Source: Pseudoalteromonas ostreae (GTDB lineage Bacteria; Pseudomonadota; Gammaproteobacteria; Enterobacterales; Alteromonadaceae). From it: a stretch of 64,000 nt of DNA. Positions 46,716 through 58,255 of the stretch are shown here, one piece after another. How positions within the stretch are numbered: position 1 is the first letter of the stretch; the number at the start of each line of letters is the position of its first letter. Under the pieces are notes generated by a model that saw nothing but the letters and a program-made list of their open reading frames with translations, had not been told where the DNA came from and did not search any database. The position numbers were made by a program, and so were the translations under genes. The stretch covers positions 62,001 to 126,000 of the forward strand of contig NZ_JAGPYN010000010.1 in NCBI RefSeq assembly GCF_018069805.1, in the 5' to 3' direction.

Positions 46716-47845
46716 TAGAGATCAAAGTCACCAAAGTCAGATGCATCAACTTGAGAGTCAATTTGACCAACAAGGTATGAGCTGATCTCCGCTTCTTGTG
46801 GAGCAACTTGCACATTGTCTGATACCAACCATGAGTTGATCCATGGAATAGGGTTACTGCTGGTTTTGAATTGCGTCGGTAAGCCTACCGCACTCATACG
46901 TGCGTTAGTAATGTATTCAACATATTGACATAGAATATCTTTGTTTAAGCCAATCATTGAGCCATCTTTAAACAAGTATTCAGCCCATTCTTTTTCTTGT
47001 TCAGCGGCATCAACAAACATTTTGATCGCTTCATCACGACACTGAGCTGCTACGATAGCCATTTCAGGATCGTCTTTACCATCTTGCATAATATTCAAAA
47101 TATGCTGAGTACCAGACAGATGAAGCGCTTCATCACGGGCGATCAGCTTAATAATTTTAGCGTTACCTTCCATTAATTCTCGCTCTGCAAACGCAAATGA
47201 GCAGGCAAAGCTGACATAAAAACGGATCGCTTCTAAGATATTCACTGACATCATGGCAAGATATAAAAGCTTTTTAAGTTCAAATAAACTGATGTGAACT
47301 GTTTCGCCATTAAGTTCATGCTTACCTTCACCGTATAAGTTATATACCGCAACTTTATTAATTAACTCATCGTAATATTTAGTTACGGCATCAGCACGTT
47401 CGCTGATCTTGTCATTACTAACTATATCATCAAAAATAAGCTCAGGTGATTGCGTTACGTTACGAATGATATGTGTATATGAACGACTATGAATGGTTTC
47501 ACTAAACGCCCACGTTTCAATCCAAGTTTCAAGTTCAGGAATTGATACAATAGGGAGCAGTGCCACATTCGGAGAGCGACCTTGCACACTATCAAGCAGG
47601 GTTTGATATTTTAAGTTACTTAAAAAGATATGCTTTTCGTGATCCGGTAAGGCTTGGAAATCTAAGCGATCTTTGCTCACATCGACTTCTTCAGGGCGCC
47701 AAAAGAACGATAGCTGTTTTTCAATTAACTTTTCGAAAATAGGGTACTTCTGTTGATCATAACGCGATACGTTAACGGTTTGGCCGAAAAACATCGGTTC
47801 TTGTAGTTGGTTATTATGGTTTCGGCTAAAAGTAGTATAAGACAT
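46715..47845 (-). CDS. nrdB: Ribonucleoside-diphosphate reductase class Ia, beta subunit
   Basis: Carries the diiron-tyrosyl radical cofactor for ribonucleotide reduction. The 376-residue protein starts [20 protein letters not shown] like E. coli NrdB. Iron ligands and the radical tyrosine are in the [20 protein letters not shown] segment and in [14 protein letters not shown]. The ATG is preferred over an in-frame TTG four codons upstream. It follows nrdA by 69 bp and is co-transcribed with it. Confidence 0.97.
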   Translation of the reverse strand: MSYTTFSRNHNNQLQEPMFFGQTVNVSRYDQQKYPIFEKLIEKQLSFFWRPEEVDVSKDRLDFQALPDHEKHIFLSNLKYQTLLDSVQGRSPNVALLPIVSIPELETWIETWAFSETIHSRSYTHIIRNVTQSPELIFDDIVSNDKISERADAVTKYYDELINKVAVYNLYGEGKHELNGETVHISLFELKKLLYLAMMSVNILEAIRFYVSFACSFAFAERELMEGNAKIIKLIARDEALHLSGTQHILNIMQDGKDDPEMAIVAAQCRDEAIKMFVDAAEQEKEWAEYLFKDGSMIGLNKDILCQYVEYITNARMSAVGLPTQFKTSSNPIPWINSWLVSDNVQVAPQEAEISSYLVGQIDSQVDASDFGDFDL

Positions 47846-47914
47846 AAGATCACTCAAAAAACGAACAGGGCAAAGCGAGCGTATAGCCCGCTTCCAATTT
47901 ATAGTTGTTACCGA

Positions 47915-50197
47915 TTAGATTTTACACGCACCGCCTGCACAATCATCATCTTCCACTTCTGGTGTATCATCTTGTGCATCAGATGCACCATCACGGGTGT
48001 TATGGTAGTAAAGGGTTTTAACGCCAAGCTTATATGCGCCTAATAAATCTTGTAGTAATACCTTCATTGGTACTTTACCACCTTCAAATTTATTTGGATC
48101 GTAGTTAGTATTGGCAGAAATTGTTTGGTCAACAAACTTTTGCATAATACCCACTAATTCTAAATAACCTTTATTTGATGGGATATCCCACAATAATTCA
48201 TAATTATTTTTAAGGCGTTCATATTCAGGTACAACTTGTTTTAAGATACCGTCTTTACTGGCTTTAACACTAATATGCCCTCGTGGTGGCTCAATACCAT
48301 TCGTTGCATTTGAAATTTGCGACGATGTCTCTGAAGGCATCAACGCAGATAACGTTGAGTTACGCATACCATGCTCTTTAATATTGGCGCGTAATGTATC
48401 CCAATCTAAATGCAATGGTTCATCACAAATTTTATCCAAATCACGTTTGTACGTATCGGTTGGCATAATACCTTGCGAATACGTTGTTTCGTTAAATTTA
48501 GGGCATGCACCACGCTCTTTAGCAAGCTCATTCGAGGCTTTCATTAGGTAATACTGTATTGCTTCAAATGTTTTGTGAGTCAATGCATTGGCACTGCCAT
48601 CAGAATAACGCTTACCATTTTTAGCGAGGTAATAAGCGTAGTTGATTACGCCTATTCCTAGCGTACGACGGCCCATTGTTGCATTATGTGCAGCTGGTAC
48701 TGGGTAGTCTTGGAAATCCAGTAAGTTATCAAGTGCACGTACCGCAAGTTCTGCAAGCTCTTCAAGTTCGTCTAATGACTCAATGGCACCTAAGTTAAAG
48801 GCTGATAGCGTACACAGGGCGATTTCACCTTCTTCATCATTAACATTGTTAAGTGGTTTTGTTGGCAATGCAATTTCTAAACATAAGTTAGATTGACGAA
48901 TTGGAGCCACTTTAGCAATGAACGGGCTGTGTGTATTACAGTGGTCAACGTTTTGTAAATAGATGCGGCCAGTGCTGGCACGCTCTTGTGCAAACATTGA
49001 AAACAGCTCAATAGCTTTAATACGTTTTTTACGAATTGACTCGTCTTGTTCATATTGTACGTAAAGACGATCAAATTCATCTTGATCTTCAAAAAATGCA
49101 TCATATAAACCAGGCACATCAGATGGGCTGAATAATGTGATGTAATCATCTTTGATCAAGCGGGCGTACATTAGTTTATTAAACTGTACACCGTAATCTA
49201 AGTGACGAACGCGGTTATCATCAACCCCACGGTTGTTTTTAAGCACTAATAAGTTTTCAACTTCTAAATGCCATAGTGGATAGAACAGGGTTGCTGCACC
49301 ACCGCGTACACCACCTTGCGAACAGCTTTTAACTGCTGTTTGAAAGTGCTTATAAAATGGGATACAGCCCGTATGGTACGCTTCACCATTACGAATAGGG
49401 CTACCAAGCGCGCGAATACGACCCGCATTAATACCAATACCTGCACGTTGTGATACGTATTTTACAATCGCAGATGAGGTTGCGTTGATTGAATCTAAGC
49501 TATCACCACATTCAATTAATACACATGAGCTGAATTGGCGCGTAGGAGTACGTACCCCCGCCATAATTGGCGTAGGCAACGAAATCTTAAACATTGATAC
49601 CGCATCATAAAAGCGCTTGATGTAATCTAAACGCGTTTCTTTTGGGTAATCAGAAAACAAGCTTGCCGCAACTAAAATATATAAAAACTGTGCGCTTTCA
49701 TAAATTTCACCCGTTACACGGTTTTGTACTAGGTATTTACCTTCAAGCTGTTTAACCGCAGCATAGCTGAAGTTTAAATCACGTCCATGATCAAGGTATT
49801 CATCCAGTTGATCAATTTCTTGCTCGGTGTAGTCAGCTAATAAATGTGCATCGTAACGCTTATCTTCAACTAACTTAACGATATGGTCATATAAGCGCGG
49901 TGGCTCAAACTGACCATAAGCTTTTTTACGTAAATGGAATACAGCTAATCGGGCGGCTAAATATTGGTAATCAGGCGATTCTTTAGAGATCTGATCAGCG
50001 GCCGCTTTAATAATCGTTTCATGGATGTCTTCAGTACGAATACCATCATAAAACTGGATGTGTGATTTTAGCTCAACTTGTGAGACAGACACATTATTTA
50101 GACCTTCGGCGGCCCAAGCAATAACGCGATGGATTTTATCTAAATCAAGTGACTCTTTTCGGCCGTCACGTTTGCTTACAGATAGCTGTTGGTTCAT
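47915..50197 (-). CDS. nrdA: Ribonucleoside-diphosphate reductase class Ia, alpha subunit
   Basis: Catalytic and allosteric subunit of class Ia ribonucleotide reductase; makes dNDPs from NDPs. The 760 residues include the N-terminal ATP-cone (about 1-95, MNQQLSVSKRDGRKESLDLD), the active-site barrel with SSCVLIECGDSLDSI, NLCLEIALPT and the C-terminal redox pair in CAGGACKI. Length equals E. coli NrdA (761). The promoter region holds NrdR and DnaA boxes. Confidence 0.98.
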   Translation of the reverse strand: MNQQLSVSKRDGRKESLDLDKIHRVIAWAAEGLNNVSVSQVELKSHIQFYDGIRTEDIHETIIKAAADQISKESPDYQYLAARLAVFHLRKKAYGQFEPPRLYDHIVKLVEDKRYDAHLLADYTEQEIDQLDEYLDHGRDLNFSYAAVKQLEGKYLVQNRVTGEIYESAQFLYILVAASLFSDYPKETRLDYIKRFYDAVSMFKISLPTPIMAGVRTPTRQFSSCVLIECGDSLDSINATSSAIVKYVSQRAGIGINAGRIRALGSPIRNGEAYHTGCIPFYKHFQTAVKSCSQGGVRGGAATLFYPLWHLEVENLLVLKNNRGVDDNRVRHLDYGVQFNKLMYARLIKDDYITLFSPSDVPGLYDAFFEDQDEFDRLYVQYEQDESIRKKRIKAIELFSMFAQERASTGRIYLQNVDHCNTHSPFIAKVAPIRQSNLCLEIALPTKPLNNVNDEEGEIALCTLSAFNLGAIESLDELEELAELAVRALDNLLDFQDYPVPAAHNATMGRRTLGIGVINYAYYLAKNGKRYSDGSANALTHKTFEAIQYYLMKASNELAKERGACPKFNETTYSQGIMPTDTYKRDLDKICDEPLHLDWDTLRANIKEHGMRNSTLSALMPSETSSQISNATNGIEPPRGHISVKASKDGILKQVVPEYERLKNNYELLWDIPSNKGYLELVGIMQKFVDQTISANTNYDPNKFEGGKVPMKVLLQDLLGAYKLGVKTLYYHNTRDGASDAQDDTPEVEDDDCAGGACKI

Positions 50198-50311
50198 AGT
50201 TTTGCCTGTATTCCTTGGGATATAATATTTTTTAGTGACACATTTTTCTTAAAATAAATTTTTTATTGCAATAAAACTGTATTAGCGCGAATTTAATTGA
50301 ATAACATTTAG

Positions 50312-50375
50312 CCACAACATCTGGTGTTCATCAAATTCTAGATCACAAGATAGTGTGGTATGCGATCATTTGCAA
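50312..50375 (-). promoter_or_regulatory. nrdA promoter with two NrdR boxes 31 bp apart
   Basis: On the minus strand TTGCAA (50370-50375) and TATCTT (50347-50352) are 17 bp apart and form the likely promoter. Two 16-bp sites with the CAC-8-GTG core of NrdR boxes lie at 50343-50358 (CACACTATCTTGTGA reading, overlapping the -10) and 50312-50327 (ACACCAGATGTTGTGG). Their start-to-start spacing is exactly 31 bp, three helical turns, as is typical of NrdR repressor site pairs. Confidence 0.75.
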
Positions 50376-50395
50376 GGGGCATAAACGCCCCACAT

Positions 50396-50415
50396 TGTGG
50401 ATAACGTTGGGATAA
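50396..50415. promoter_or_regulatory. DnaA box pair upstream of nrdA
   Basis: A perfect DnaA box TTATCCACA (minus strand, 50396-50404) is followed 2 bp away by TTATCCCAA (50407-50415), one mismatch from consensus. They lie just upstream of the nrdA -35. DnaA regulates nrdAB in E. coli. A GGGGC/GCCCC inverted repeat (50376-50391) stands between the boxes and the -35. The remaining sequence back to the phosphatase gene (to 50598) is AT-rich, with nothing further I can name. Confidence 0.65.
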
Positions 50416-50598
50416 CATGCTTGTGTTAGTAGCCATTAACCTTTGACCATCTGATTAAAATGAAATTTATAAAAATCAACTCATGATCGATTAAATTTAC
50501 GCATTTTAAAAATAAATTCTGGCTGCTTTTTTTATCAACAAACAATGTGCAAAAAGTAACACAATCACAATATGTAGTGGTTAAAATTTAACATGGCA

Positions 50599-51282
50599 CT
50601 ATATATGGTTAAATGCATCAATAGGTGAATGCCAATTAAAATCGGCTTGCCAACTTAATGCCTCAGCTTCACTAGGGATGTAGCCCCACAACGCAGCAGC
50701 GCTGTGCATGTTCGCAGCTTTAGCTGCGATAATGTCGCGCTGCGCATCACCAATATACAAACAGCGACTCGGGTCGACATCTAATAGTTGCGCTGTATGA
50801 AGTAAAGGTAATGGTGAGGGTTTTGCCACGTTTAGTGTGTCACCACAGACAATTGCTTGCGCATCACTTAATTCAGAGATTGCAGCCACTAAGGGAGTAG
50901 TCAAAAATTCAGGCTTGTTGGTCATGATCCCCCATTTGATCTGTTGCTGATCAAGGGCAATTAATAATTGTGCGATGCCAGAGAAGCATTGGCTATGAGT
51001 GGCAATATTATCAGCGTAGGCCGTGAGTAACTGTTGGCGCAAAGCATCTTGTTGCGGATGTGCGGGCCAGTGTTGGCCAAATCCCGCTTCTAGCAGCGCG
51101 ACAGCACCATTCGATGCTGCAGGGCGATAAACATTGGCGCTAACAGTAGGCTGATCATGCGCTGATAATACACTATTTAGTGCAGCGCCAAGGTCACCTG
51201 CAGTATCCAGTAAAGTGCCATCAAGGTCAAAAATAAAGGCGTCGTAGTCAATTACTGATGTTGCTGTGTTAAAATCAGCCAT
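50599..51282 (-). CDS. HAD-family phosphatase (Gph/MupP type)
   Basis: A 227-residue haloacid-dehalogenase phosphatase. Motif I is FIFDLDGTLLDTAGDL with the nucleophile Asp, motif II lies in WGIMTNKP, and motifs III-IV in AKPSPLPLLHTAQ and CLYIGDAQRDIIAAKAANMH. The family covers phosphoglycolate phosphatase (Gph) and the N-acetylmuramate-6-phosphate phosphatase MupP. In pseudomonads MupP is encoded next to ubiG, the same arrangement as here, so MupP is a real alternative. The ATG overlaps the ubiG stop by one base; both are one operon. Confidence 0.85.
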   Translation of the reverse strand: MADFNTATSVIDYDAFIFDLDGTLLDTAGDLGAALNSVLSAHDQPTVSANVYRPAASNGAVALLEAGFGQHWPAHPQQDALRQQLLTAYADNIATHSQCFSGIAQLLIALDQQQIKWGIMTNKPEFLTTPLVAAISELSDAQAIVCGDTLNVAKPSPLPLLHTAQLLDVDPSRCLYIGDAQRDIIAAKAANMHSAAALWGYIPSEAEALSWQADFNWHSPIDAFNHI

Positions 51283-51992
51283 TACGCAAGTTTCTCAAAA
51301 TGGAGAATATAATTAACGCTAACGTCAGTATTTAAGCTGTACTGCTTTGATAGCGGGTTATAACTGAGCCCAGCACTTGCACGTACTTTTAATCCAGCTT
51401 GTTCAGCCCATGCAATGAGTTGTGCTGGTTTGATAAACTTTTTGTGATCATGGGTTCCATCAGGCACCATCTTCAATAATTTTTCTGCCCCGATAATTGC
51501 GTACAAATATGCTTTTGGGGTTTTATTGAGTGTGGAAAAAAATACATCGGCACCAGGCTTCGCTAATTCTGCTACTGCATGAATGATAGATGCAGGGTCT
51601 GGAACGTGCTCTAACATTTCCATACACGTAATCGTATCAAAGCGAGCAGGGTGCTCTGCTGCATACTGTTCGGCAGGTATTTTTATGTACTCTACTTTCA
51701 CACCGGTTTCTAAACTATGTAGTTTAGCAACCGTTAATGGTTCTTGGCCCATATCGATACCAGTCACATGTGCGCCCATTCGCGCCATACTTTCACTGAG
51801 GATGCCACCACCACAGCCTACATCTAGAGTTTCTTTGTCGAATAAGCCGTTGGCCTTGTCGGCAATAAAATCTAATCGTAATGGGTTAATTTCATGAAGG
51901 GGTTTAAATTCCCCATCGCGGTCCCACCATCGCTCAGCGATGGCTTCAAACTTTGCAATTTCTGCACTATCTACATTCTGATGTTCGGTCAT
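51282..51992 (-). CDS. ubiG: Ubiquinone biosynthesis O-methyltransferase UbiG
   Basis: Carries out both O-methylations in ubiquinone synthesis with S-adenosylmethionine. The 236 residues include [20 protein letters not shown], the SAM loop [36 protein letters not shown] and [14 protein letters not shown], all hallmark UbiG sequence. The ATG is preceded by GAGGAAG; the longer upstream frame is not credible. First gene of a two-gene unit; gyrA is divergent. Confidence 0.96.
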   Translation of the reverse strand: MTEHQNVDSAEIAKFEAIAERWWDRDGEFKPLHEINPLRLDFIADKANGLFDKETLDVGCGGGILSESMARMGAHVTGIDMGQEPLTVAKLHSLETGVKVEYIKIPAEQYAAEHPARFDTITCMEMLEHVPDPASIIHAVAELAKPGADVFFSTLNKTPKAYLYAIIGAEKLLKMVPDGTHDHKKFIKPAQLIAWAEQAGLKVRASAGLSYNPLSKQYSLNTDVSVNYILHFEKLA

Positions 51993-52171
51993 AAAAAACT
52001 TCCTCGTCAATCTCAGGCCATTATATAGGGGTAAATTAATAAATCGCAAAGATTTAGCGCCTGTAAATTTAAATTAATTGTGGTAGCATGACTTGGTAAT
52101 AATAACTAAATCCCCGCAAGCGCCCGTATGTGGCACTTTCGTGGGTCAATACTGAAGGAATGTGATATCAA

Positions 52172-54871
52172 ATGACTGATTTCGCCAATGAAGTTCTGCC
52201 AGTCAATATTGAAGACGAGTTAAAAAACTCCTATTTAGATTATGCAATGAGCGTAATTGTAGGACGAGCACTACCAGACGTACGTGATGGTTTAAAACCT
52301 GTTCACCGCCGCGTTTTGTTTGCTATGAACGAGCTTAATAATGATTGGAATAAGCCTTACAAAAAATCAGCCCGTGTGGTTGGTGACGTAATAGGTAAAT
52401 ACCATCCCCATGGCGACAGTGCGGTGTATGACACAATCGTACGTATGGCTCAGCCATTCTCTTTACGTTATATGTTAGTTGACGGCCAAGGTAACTTTGG
52501 TTCTGTTGATGGTGACTCGGCAGCTGCGATGCGTTATACCGAAGTCCGTATGGCGAAAATGTCTCATGAGCTTTTGGCTGATCTTGAAAAAGAGACGGTT
52601 GATTTTGTACCTAACTACGATGGTACAGAGCAAATTCCTGACGTATTACCGACCAAAGTTCCTAACTTATTAGTGAACGGTTCATCGGGTATTGCGGTAG
52701 GTATGGCGACAAACATTCCTCCTCATAACTTAACTGAAGTTGTAAATGGCTGTTTAGCACTTATTCAAAACCCAGAATTAACCATTCATGAACTAATGGA
52801 TTATATTCCGGGCCCAGATTTTCCAACTGCGGCAATTATCAACGGTAAGAAAGGCATTGAACAAGCCTATTTAACAGGCCGTGGTAAAGTGTACATGCGT
52901 GCACGTGCGGAAATTGAAGTTGACGAAAAAACCCATCGTGAAACGATCATCGTTCACGAGATCCCTTATCAAGTAAATAAAGCCCGCTTAATCGAAAAGA
53001 TTGCTGAGCTTGTTAAAGATAAGAAGATTGAAGGCATTAGTGCATTACGTGATGAATCAGATAAAGACGGTATGCGTATCGTTATCGAGATCAAACGTGG
53101 TGACGTAGGCGAAGTGATCTTAAACAACCTTTATGCACAAACTCAGTTACAAACTGTGTTTGGTATGAACATGGTTGCATTAATTAATAATCAACCTAAG
53201 TGTTTCAACTTAAAAGAAATGCTTGAAGAGTTTATTATTCACCGCCGTGAAGTTGTTACCCGACGTACGGTATTTGACTTACGTAAAGCCCGCGACCGTG
53301 CACACATGCTCGAAGGCTTAGCAATTGCACTTGCTAACATTGACCCAATTATCGAACTTATTCGTAACTCACCAACACCAGCTGAAGCTAAAGTAGCACT
53401 TGCTAGCCGCCCGTGGGAATTAGGTAATGTGAAAGCCATGCTTGAAAAAGCCGGTGAAGCAAACGTAGCACGCCCTGATTGGTTAGCCGATGATTTAGGT
53501 ATCCGTGATGGTCAGTATTATATTTCTGAGCAACAAGCCCAAGCAATTCTAGATTTACGTTTACACAAGCTTACTGGTCTTGAACATGAAAAGATTCTAA
53601 GCGAATACCAAACGTTATTAGATTTAATTGCCGAGCTTTTATATATTCTTGCTAGTCCTGAGCGTTTAATGGAAGTTATTCGCGATGAGTTAGTTGAAAT
53701 TAAAGAGCAATACGGCGACGAACGTCGTACTGAAATCAACGCCGCGGCTCATGATATTAGTCTTGAAGACTTGATCACTGAAGAAGACGTGGTAGTAACG
53801 CTTTCTCACGAAGGGTATGTGAAGTATCAGCCATTGTCTGATTACGAAGCACAGCGTCGTGGTGGTAAAGGTAAATCAGCAACCAAGATGAAAGATGAAG
53901 ATTTCATCGAACGTTTACTAGTTGCTAATACTCACGACACGATTCTTTGTTTCTCAACGGCGGGTCGCTTATATTGGCTTAAAGTGTATCAATTACCACT
54001 TGCCAGTCGTGCAGCCCGTGGTAAGCCAATTGTAAACTTATTGCCGCTTGAAGCTGACGAACGTATTACGGCTATCTTGCCAGTACGTGAGTATGAAGAA
54101 AATAAATACATCTTTATGGCTACTGCATTTGGTACAGTGAAGAAAACCCCGCTTACTGCGTATAGCCGTCAACGTGCTAGCGGTATTATTGCCGTTAACT
54201 TAAACGACGGTGATAGCTTAATTGGTGTCGATATCACTGATGGTAGCAACGAAATCATGTTGTTTACTGATGCTGGTAAAGTTGTTCGCTTTAAAGAAGC
54301 TGAAGAATCACCTGTTTTAGATGAAAATGGCAACCCAGTACTTGATGAAAACGGTAACCCGGAAATCAAGTTCAAAGGCGTACGTCCAATGGGTCGTACC
54401 GCAACGGGTGTTCGTGGTATTAAGATGGCTGACGAGCAACGTGTTGTGTCATTAATTGTGCCTAAGACAGATGGGGCTATCTTAACGGTTACTGAAAACG
54501 GTTACGGTAAACGTACATTACTTGAGGACTATCCATCTAAAAGTCGTGCGACTCAAGGTGTGGTATCAATTAAAGTGTCTGAGCGTAACGGCGCAGTTGT
54601 TGGTGCTGTACAAGTTGATGATAACGATGAAATTATGATTATCTCTAATCGAGGTACTTTGGTACGAACTCGCGTTAATGAAGTTTCTACTGTTGGGCGT
54701 AATACCCAAGGTGTTATTTTGATAAGAACTATTGACGAAGAGCAAGTAGTTGGTTTACAACGTATCGAAGAAATTGAAATCGATGAGCTTAACGCTATTA
54801 TCGAAGGTGAAAGCGTTGAAGTAGTCGACACTGTTAATGATGACGCTGGGGATAATCCTCCAGAAGTATAA
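52172..54871 (+). CDS. gyrA: DNA gyrase subunit A
   Basis: Breakage-reunion subunit of gyrase. The 899 residues include the catalytic Tyr in [10 protein letters not shown] (near residue 122) and the quinolone-determining stretch [17 protein letters not shown] with Ser83 and Asp87, both wild-type. The C-terminal DNA-wrapping domain keeps the GyrA box QRRGGKGKS. It also has an insertion with the tandem repeat VLDENGNP at residues 715-722 and 723-730, absent from E. coli GyrA as I recall it, and an acidic tail. AAGGA lies 13 bases before the ATG, longer than usual. A terminator follows. Confidence 0.98.
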   Translation: MTDFANEVLPVNIEDELKNSYLDYAMSVIVGRALPDVRDGLKPVHRRVLFAMNELNNDWNKPYKKSARVVGDVIGKYHPHGDSAVYDTIVRMAQPFSLRYMLVDGQGNFGSVDGDSAAAMRYTEVRMAKMSHELLADLEKETVDFVPNYDGTEQIPDVLPTKVPNLLVNGSSGIAVGMATNIPPHNLTEVVNGCLALIQNPELTIHELMDYIPGPDFPTAAIINGKKGIEQAYLTGRGKVYMRARAEIEVDEKTHRETIIVHEIPYQVNKARLIEKIAELVKDKKIEGISALRDESDKDGMRIVIEIKRGDVGEVILNNLYAQTQLQTVFGMNMVALINNQPKCFNLKEMLEEFIIHRREVVTRRTVFDLRKARDRAHMLEGLAIALANIDPIIELIRNSPTPAEAKVALASRPWELGNVKAMLEKAGEANVARPDWLADDLGIRDGQYYISEQQAQAILDLRLHKLTGLEHEKILSEYQTLLDLIAELLYILASPERLMEVIRDELVEIKEQYGDERRTEINAAAHDISLEDLITEEDVVVTLSHEGYVKYQPLSDYEAQRRGGKGKSATKMKDEDFIERLLVANTHDTILCFSTAGRLYWLKVYQLPLASRAARGKPIVNLLPLEADERITAILPVREYEENKYIFMATAFGTVKKTPLTAYSRQRASGIIAVNLNDGDSLIGVDITDGSNEIMLFTDAGKVVRFKEAEESPVLDENGNPVLDENGNPEIKFKGVRPMGRTATGVRGIKMADEQRVVSLIVPKTDGAILTVTENGYGKRTLLEDYPSKSRATQGVVSIKVSERNGAVVGAVQVDDNDEIMIISNRGTLVRTRVNEVSTVGRNTQGVILIRTIDEEQVVGLQRIEEIEIDELNAIIEGESVEVVDTVNDDAGDNPPEV

Positions 54872-54882
54872 CATTAATCATT

Positions 54883-54907
54883 AAAGCGGCTTCGGCCGCT
54901 TTTTTTT
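54883..54907 (+). terminator. Rho-independent terminator of gyrA
   Basis: AGCGGC and GCCGCT enclose a TTCG tetraloop and precede a run of eight T's. It starts 12 bp after the stop. Confidence 0.93.
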
Positions 54908-54985
54908 ACTGTAAAAATCAATAAATTAATTATTAATATTAGCAATCAAAAAACAATTGTTAAATTACTGGAATGAGGAATGGTA

Positions 54986-56068
54986 ATGAGTATATATAAT
55001 TTTTGTGCGGGTCCTGCAATGTTGCCGCCAGCTGTGATGGAAAAAGCACAAAAAGAATTTCTTGATTGGCAAAATCTAGGTGTATCGGTGATGGAAATTA
55101 GTCACCGCAGTAAAGAGTTTTTAGCGCTCACAGAGAAATGCGAAGCAAGCTTACGTCGGCTAATGAATATCAGCGATGAATTTGAAGTGTTATTTATGCA
55201 CGGAGGTGGTCGCGGGCAGTTTGCTGCTATACCGTTAAATCTGCATGTAAATGATAAAGCTGCCGTGTATTGTGAAAACGGTGTGTGGTCAAAAGGCGCA
55301 GTAGACGAAGCAGTTAAATTTACCACAGTCACTGAGCTTGATGTACGTAATGACACAAATGAGCAATTTTCTATCAAACCGGCTAGTGAGTGGCAATTTC
55401 CAGTTGATCCTTCATACATCCATTATTGCCCAAATGAAACCATAGATGGCATAGAAGTATTTGATGTACCAAGTCACCCAACAGCGCCAATTGTTGCAGA
55501 TATGTCATCTACGATTTTATCACGTGAATTTGATGTTGATCAGTTTGATTTAATTTATGCGGGTGCACAAAAGAATATTGGTCCATCAGGACTTGCCATT
55601 GTGATCATTCGTAAAACCTTGCTTGAACGTGAAGGGGTCGCAAAGCCAGGTATATTTGATTATGCACTCGAAGTAAAACAAGGCAGCATGTATAACACGC
55701 CACCTACGTTTGCTTGGTATTTAGCGGCAGAAGTATTTGACTGGCTTGAGCAAAATGGTGGCGTAAAAGCCATGGAGCAGCAAAATATAGCAAAAGCCGA
55801 ACTGCTGTACGGCTTTATTGATGAATCGCCATTTTATAGTAATAAAGTGGCTAAGCATTGTCGTTCACGTATGAATGTGCCTTTTTGGCTTAATGATGAA
55901 AGCTTAAATACACAGTTTTTAGCCCAAGCAAAAGAAGCAGGCTTACTAGCACTTGCAGGTCACCGTATTGTTGGCGGTATGCGTGCGAGCATTTATAACG
56001 CCATGCCACTTGCCGGTGTACAAGCGTTAGTTGATTTTATGGCGAAATTTGCCCAGGAGCACAGCTAA
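54986..56068 (+). CDS. serC: Phosphoserine aminotransferase
   Basis: PLP enzyme that makes 3-phosphoserine for serine (and the pyridoxal pathway). The 360-residue protein begins [20 protein letters not shown] and contains [17 protein letters not shown] and [20 protein letters not shown], with the PLP-binding lysine. The second ATG is used because GAGGA sits seven bases before it but only one base before the first. It forms the start of a serC-aroA-cmk-rpsA run known from enterobacteria. Overlaps aroA by one base. Confidence 0.96.
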   Translation: MSIYNFCAGPAMLPPAVMEKAQKEFLDWQNLGVSVMEISHRSKEFLALTEKCEASLRRLMNISDEFEVLFMHGGGRGQFAAIPLNLHVNDKAAVYCENGVWSKGAVDEAVKFTTVTELDVRNDTNEQFSIKPASEWQFPVDPSYIHYCPNETIDGIEVFDVPSHPTAPIVADMSSTILSREFDVDQFDLIYAGAQKNIGPSGLAIVIIRKTLLEREGVAKPGIFDYALEVKQGSMYNTPPTFAWYLAAEVFDWLEQNGGVKAMEQQNIAKAELLYGFIDESPFYSNKVAKHCRSRMNVPFWLNDESLNTQFLAQAKEAGLLALAGHRIVGGMRASIYNAMPLAGVQALVDFMAKFAQEHS

Positions 56069-57345
56069 TGGAGCAGTTACGGTTAGAGCCAATCAATCAA
56101 GTCAATGGCAGTATTACCTTACCAGGCTCCAAAAGTTTATCAAATCGTATTTTATTGTTAGCGGCACTTGCTAAAGGCACAACGGTTGTAGAAAACTTAT
56201 TAGACAGTGATGATATTCGCCATATGCTTGGCGCATTAAAATTATTGGGCGTTGATGTCAGTCTTAATGATGATAAAACTGTAGCCACTGTAAAAGGTGT
56301 TGGCGGGCAGTTTTTAACGCCAGCTGAGCCACTATTTTTAGGTAATGCAGGCACTGCGTATCGCCCACTGACTGCGGTTTTAGCTGCTGTGAAGGGGAAC
56401 TATGAACTAATTGGTGAGCCACGTATGGAAGAACGTCCAATTGGTCACCTAGTTGATGCATTACAAGCACTCGGGGGGGATGTTCGTTATTTAAAAAATA
56501 AAGACTATCCGCCACTTAAAATTGTTGGTGGGCAAATTAATGGCGGCAGCGTTGCAATTGATGGCAGTATCTCGAGCCAATTTCTCACAGCATTATTAAT
56601 GGCAGCGCCGTTATTTAATGGCGATACCAATATCACCATTAAAGGTACTTTAGTTTCAAAGCCTTACATTGATATCACACTAGATGTCATGGCGCGCTTT
56701 GGCATAGTAGTCACACACGATGACTATAAAACTTTTACTGTGACAGGCGCGCAGCAATACCAAGCTGTTGAGCGCATTATGGTTGAAGGGGATGCGTCAT
56801 CGGCTTCCTATTTTGTTGCAGCTGCTGCAATTGCCGGCGGTGAAATAGAAATAAAAGGCGTTGGTGCAAAATCTGTGCAAGGTGATATTGGATTTGCCAA
56901 AGTAATGGAGCAGGTCGGTGCTAAAATAGATTGGTATGACGAGCGCTTAGTGGTTCGTAAAGGCCAATTGAAAGGCGTTGATATCGATGCCAACGCTATT
57001 CCTGATGCGGCGATGACCCTTGCGACAGTCGCGTTATTCGCCGATGGCCCAACGGCTATTCGCAATATTTACAACTGGCGCGTAAAAGAAACTGATCGCT
57101 TACATGCTATGGCCACCGAGCTTCGTAAAGTGGGCGCTGAGGTAGTTGAAGGTGAAGATTTCATCGAAATAACACCGCCAAAACACTTTAACGATGTGGC
57201 AATTGATACCTATGACGACCACCGCATTGCAATGTGTTTTGCCATGGTAGCTATAGGCGGCAAGCCAATAACTATCAATGATCCTAAATGTACATACAAG
57301 ACATTTCCAACATTTTTCAACGTACTAGCATCTATAAGCAACTAG
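56068..57345 (+). CDS. aroA: 3-phosphoshikimate 1-carboxyvinyltransferase (EPSP synthase)
   Basis: Shikimate pathway: phosphoenolpyruvate plus shikimate 3-phosphate to EPSP. The 425-residue enzyme shows [20 protein letters not shown] near the N-terminus, [12 protein letters not shown] in the PEP site (many class I enzymes have Met where Tyr is here), [16 protein letters not shown] and [11 protein letters not shown] near the end. ATG overlaps the serC stop, so the two are coupled. Confidence 0.96.
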   Translation: MEQLRLEPINQVNGSITLPGSKSLSNRILLLAALAKGTTVVENLLDSDDIRHMLGALKLLGVDVSLNDDKTVATVKGVGGQFLTPAEPLFLGNAGTAYRPLTAVLAAVKGNYELIGEPRMEERPIGHLVDALQALGGDVRYLKNKDYPPLKIVGGQINGGSVAIDGSISSQFLTALLMAAPLFNGDTNITIKGTLVSKPYIDITLDVMARFGIVVTHDDYKTFTVTGAQQYQAVERIMVEGDASSASYFVAAAAIAGGEIEIKGVGAKSVQGDIGFAKVMEQVGAKIDWYDERLVVRKGQLKGVDIDANAIPDAAMTLATVALFADGPTAIRNIYNWRVKETDRLHAMATELRKVGAEVVEGEDFIEITPPKHFNDVAIDTYDDHRIAMCFAMVAIGGKPITINDPKCTYKTFPTFFNVLASISN

Positions 57346-57451
57346 ATATTTGAGGATAAAAATAAAAACTTACATACAAAAAGCGGATCTATTTTATTAT
57401 CTGACGTATAATACTGCAGTTTAATTTTGGTGTGCATTGCAGGAGGTTTAA

Positions 57452-58162
57452 ATGCAGGCGTTATTAATGCCCGTGATCACCGTTGATGGCCCAAGTGGTT
57501 CAGGTAAAGGAACTGTTTGTCGCTTGTTAGCCAATAAATTAGGGTGGGATGTACTGGATAGTGGCGCGATTTATCGCGTATTAGCGCTGGCAGCACTTCA
57601 TCACCAAATTGCACTAGACAACGAAGAGGCACTGGTGCCTTTAGCTGCTAACTTAGATGTGCAGTTTTTAGTAGATAGTCAAGCAAACGCCGGTAAAGTT
57701 ATTCTGGAAGGTGAAGATGTATCAACAACAATTCGCAATGAAGAAGTTGGTGCTGCCGCCTCAAAAGTTGCTGCCTTACCACGTGTTAGAGAAGCATTAT
57801 TACGCCGCCAGCGTGCATTTCGTACTGAAAATGGCTTAATCGCCGATGGCCGTGATATGGGCACTGTGGTATTCCCAGATGCACCGTTAAAAATTTATTT
57901 GACCGCCAGCGCTGATGAACGTGCGCGTAGACGATTTGTTGAGTTGAATGAACGCGGTCTTGATGTTACACTAAGTGGTCTATTAGAAGATATTCAAGCA
58001 CGTGATGAGCGCGATACGAATCGTGCTGTTGCGCCGCTTGTTCCTGCTGATGATGCTATTGAACTCGATACTAGCGAGCTTAATGCACAGCAAGTGTTTG
58101 ATAAAGTTATGACTTTATTAGATGCAGCAATTGTCGAAGGTAAACTTCCAAAGCGACGATAA
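57452..58162 (+). CDS. cmk: Cytidylate kinase
   Basis: Phosphorylates CMP and dCMP with ATP. The 236-residue protein has the P-loop [32 protein letters not shown] and the [20 protein letters not shown] segment. A perfect AGGAGG lies six bases before the ATG used; a second in-frame ATG five codons on (MPVITVDG) is the family's more usual N-terminus. About 100 bp separate it from aroA. Confidence 0.95.
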   Translation: MQALLMPVITVDGPSGSGKGTVCRLLANKLGWDVLDSGAIYRVLALAALHHQIALDNEEALVPLAANLDVQFLVDSQANAGKVILEGEDVSTTIRNEEVGAAASKVAALPRVREALLRRQRAFRTENGLIADGRDMGTVVFPDAPLKIYLTASADERARRRFVELNERGLDVTLSGLLEDIQARDERDTNRAVAPLVPADDAIELDTSELNAQQVFDKVMTLLDAAIVEGKLPKRR

Positions 58163-58255
58163 ACTATTTATGCGCCAGCAGGATGCCAGTGCTATTTTAA
58201 CAACCCCATGCAGCATGGTTGCTAATTGGTAATAATATATGAGACGTATATTCGT

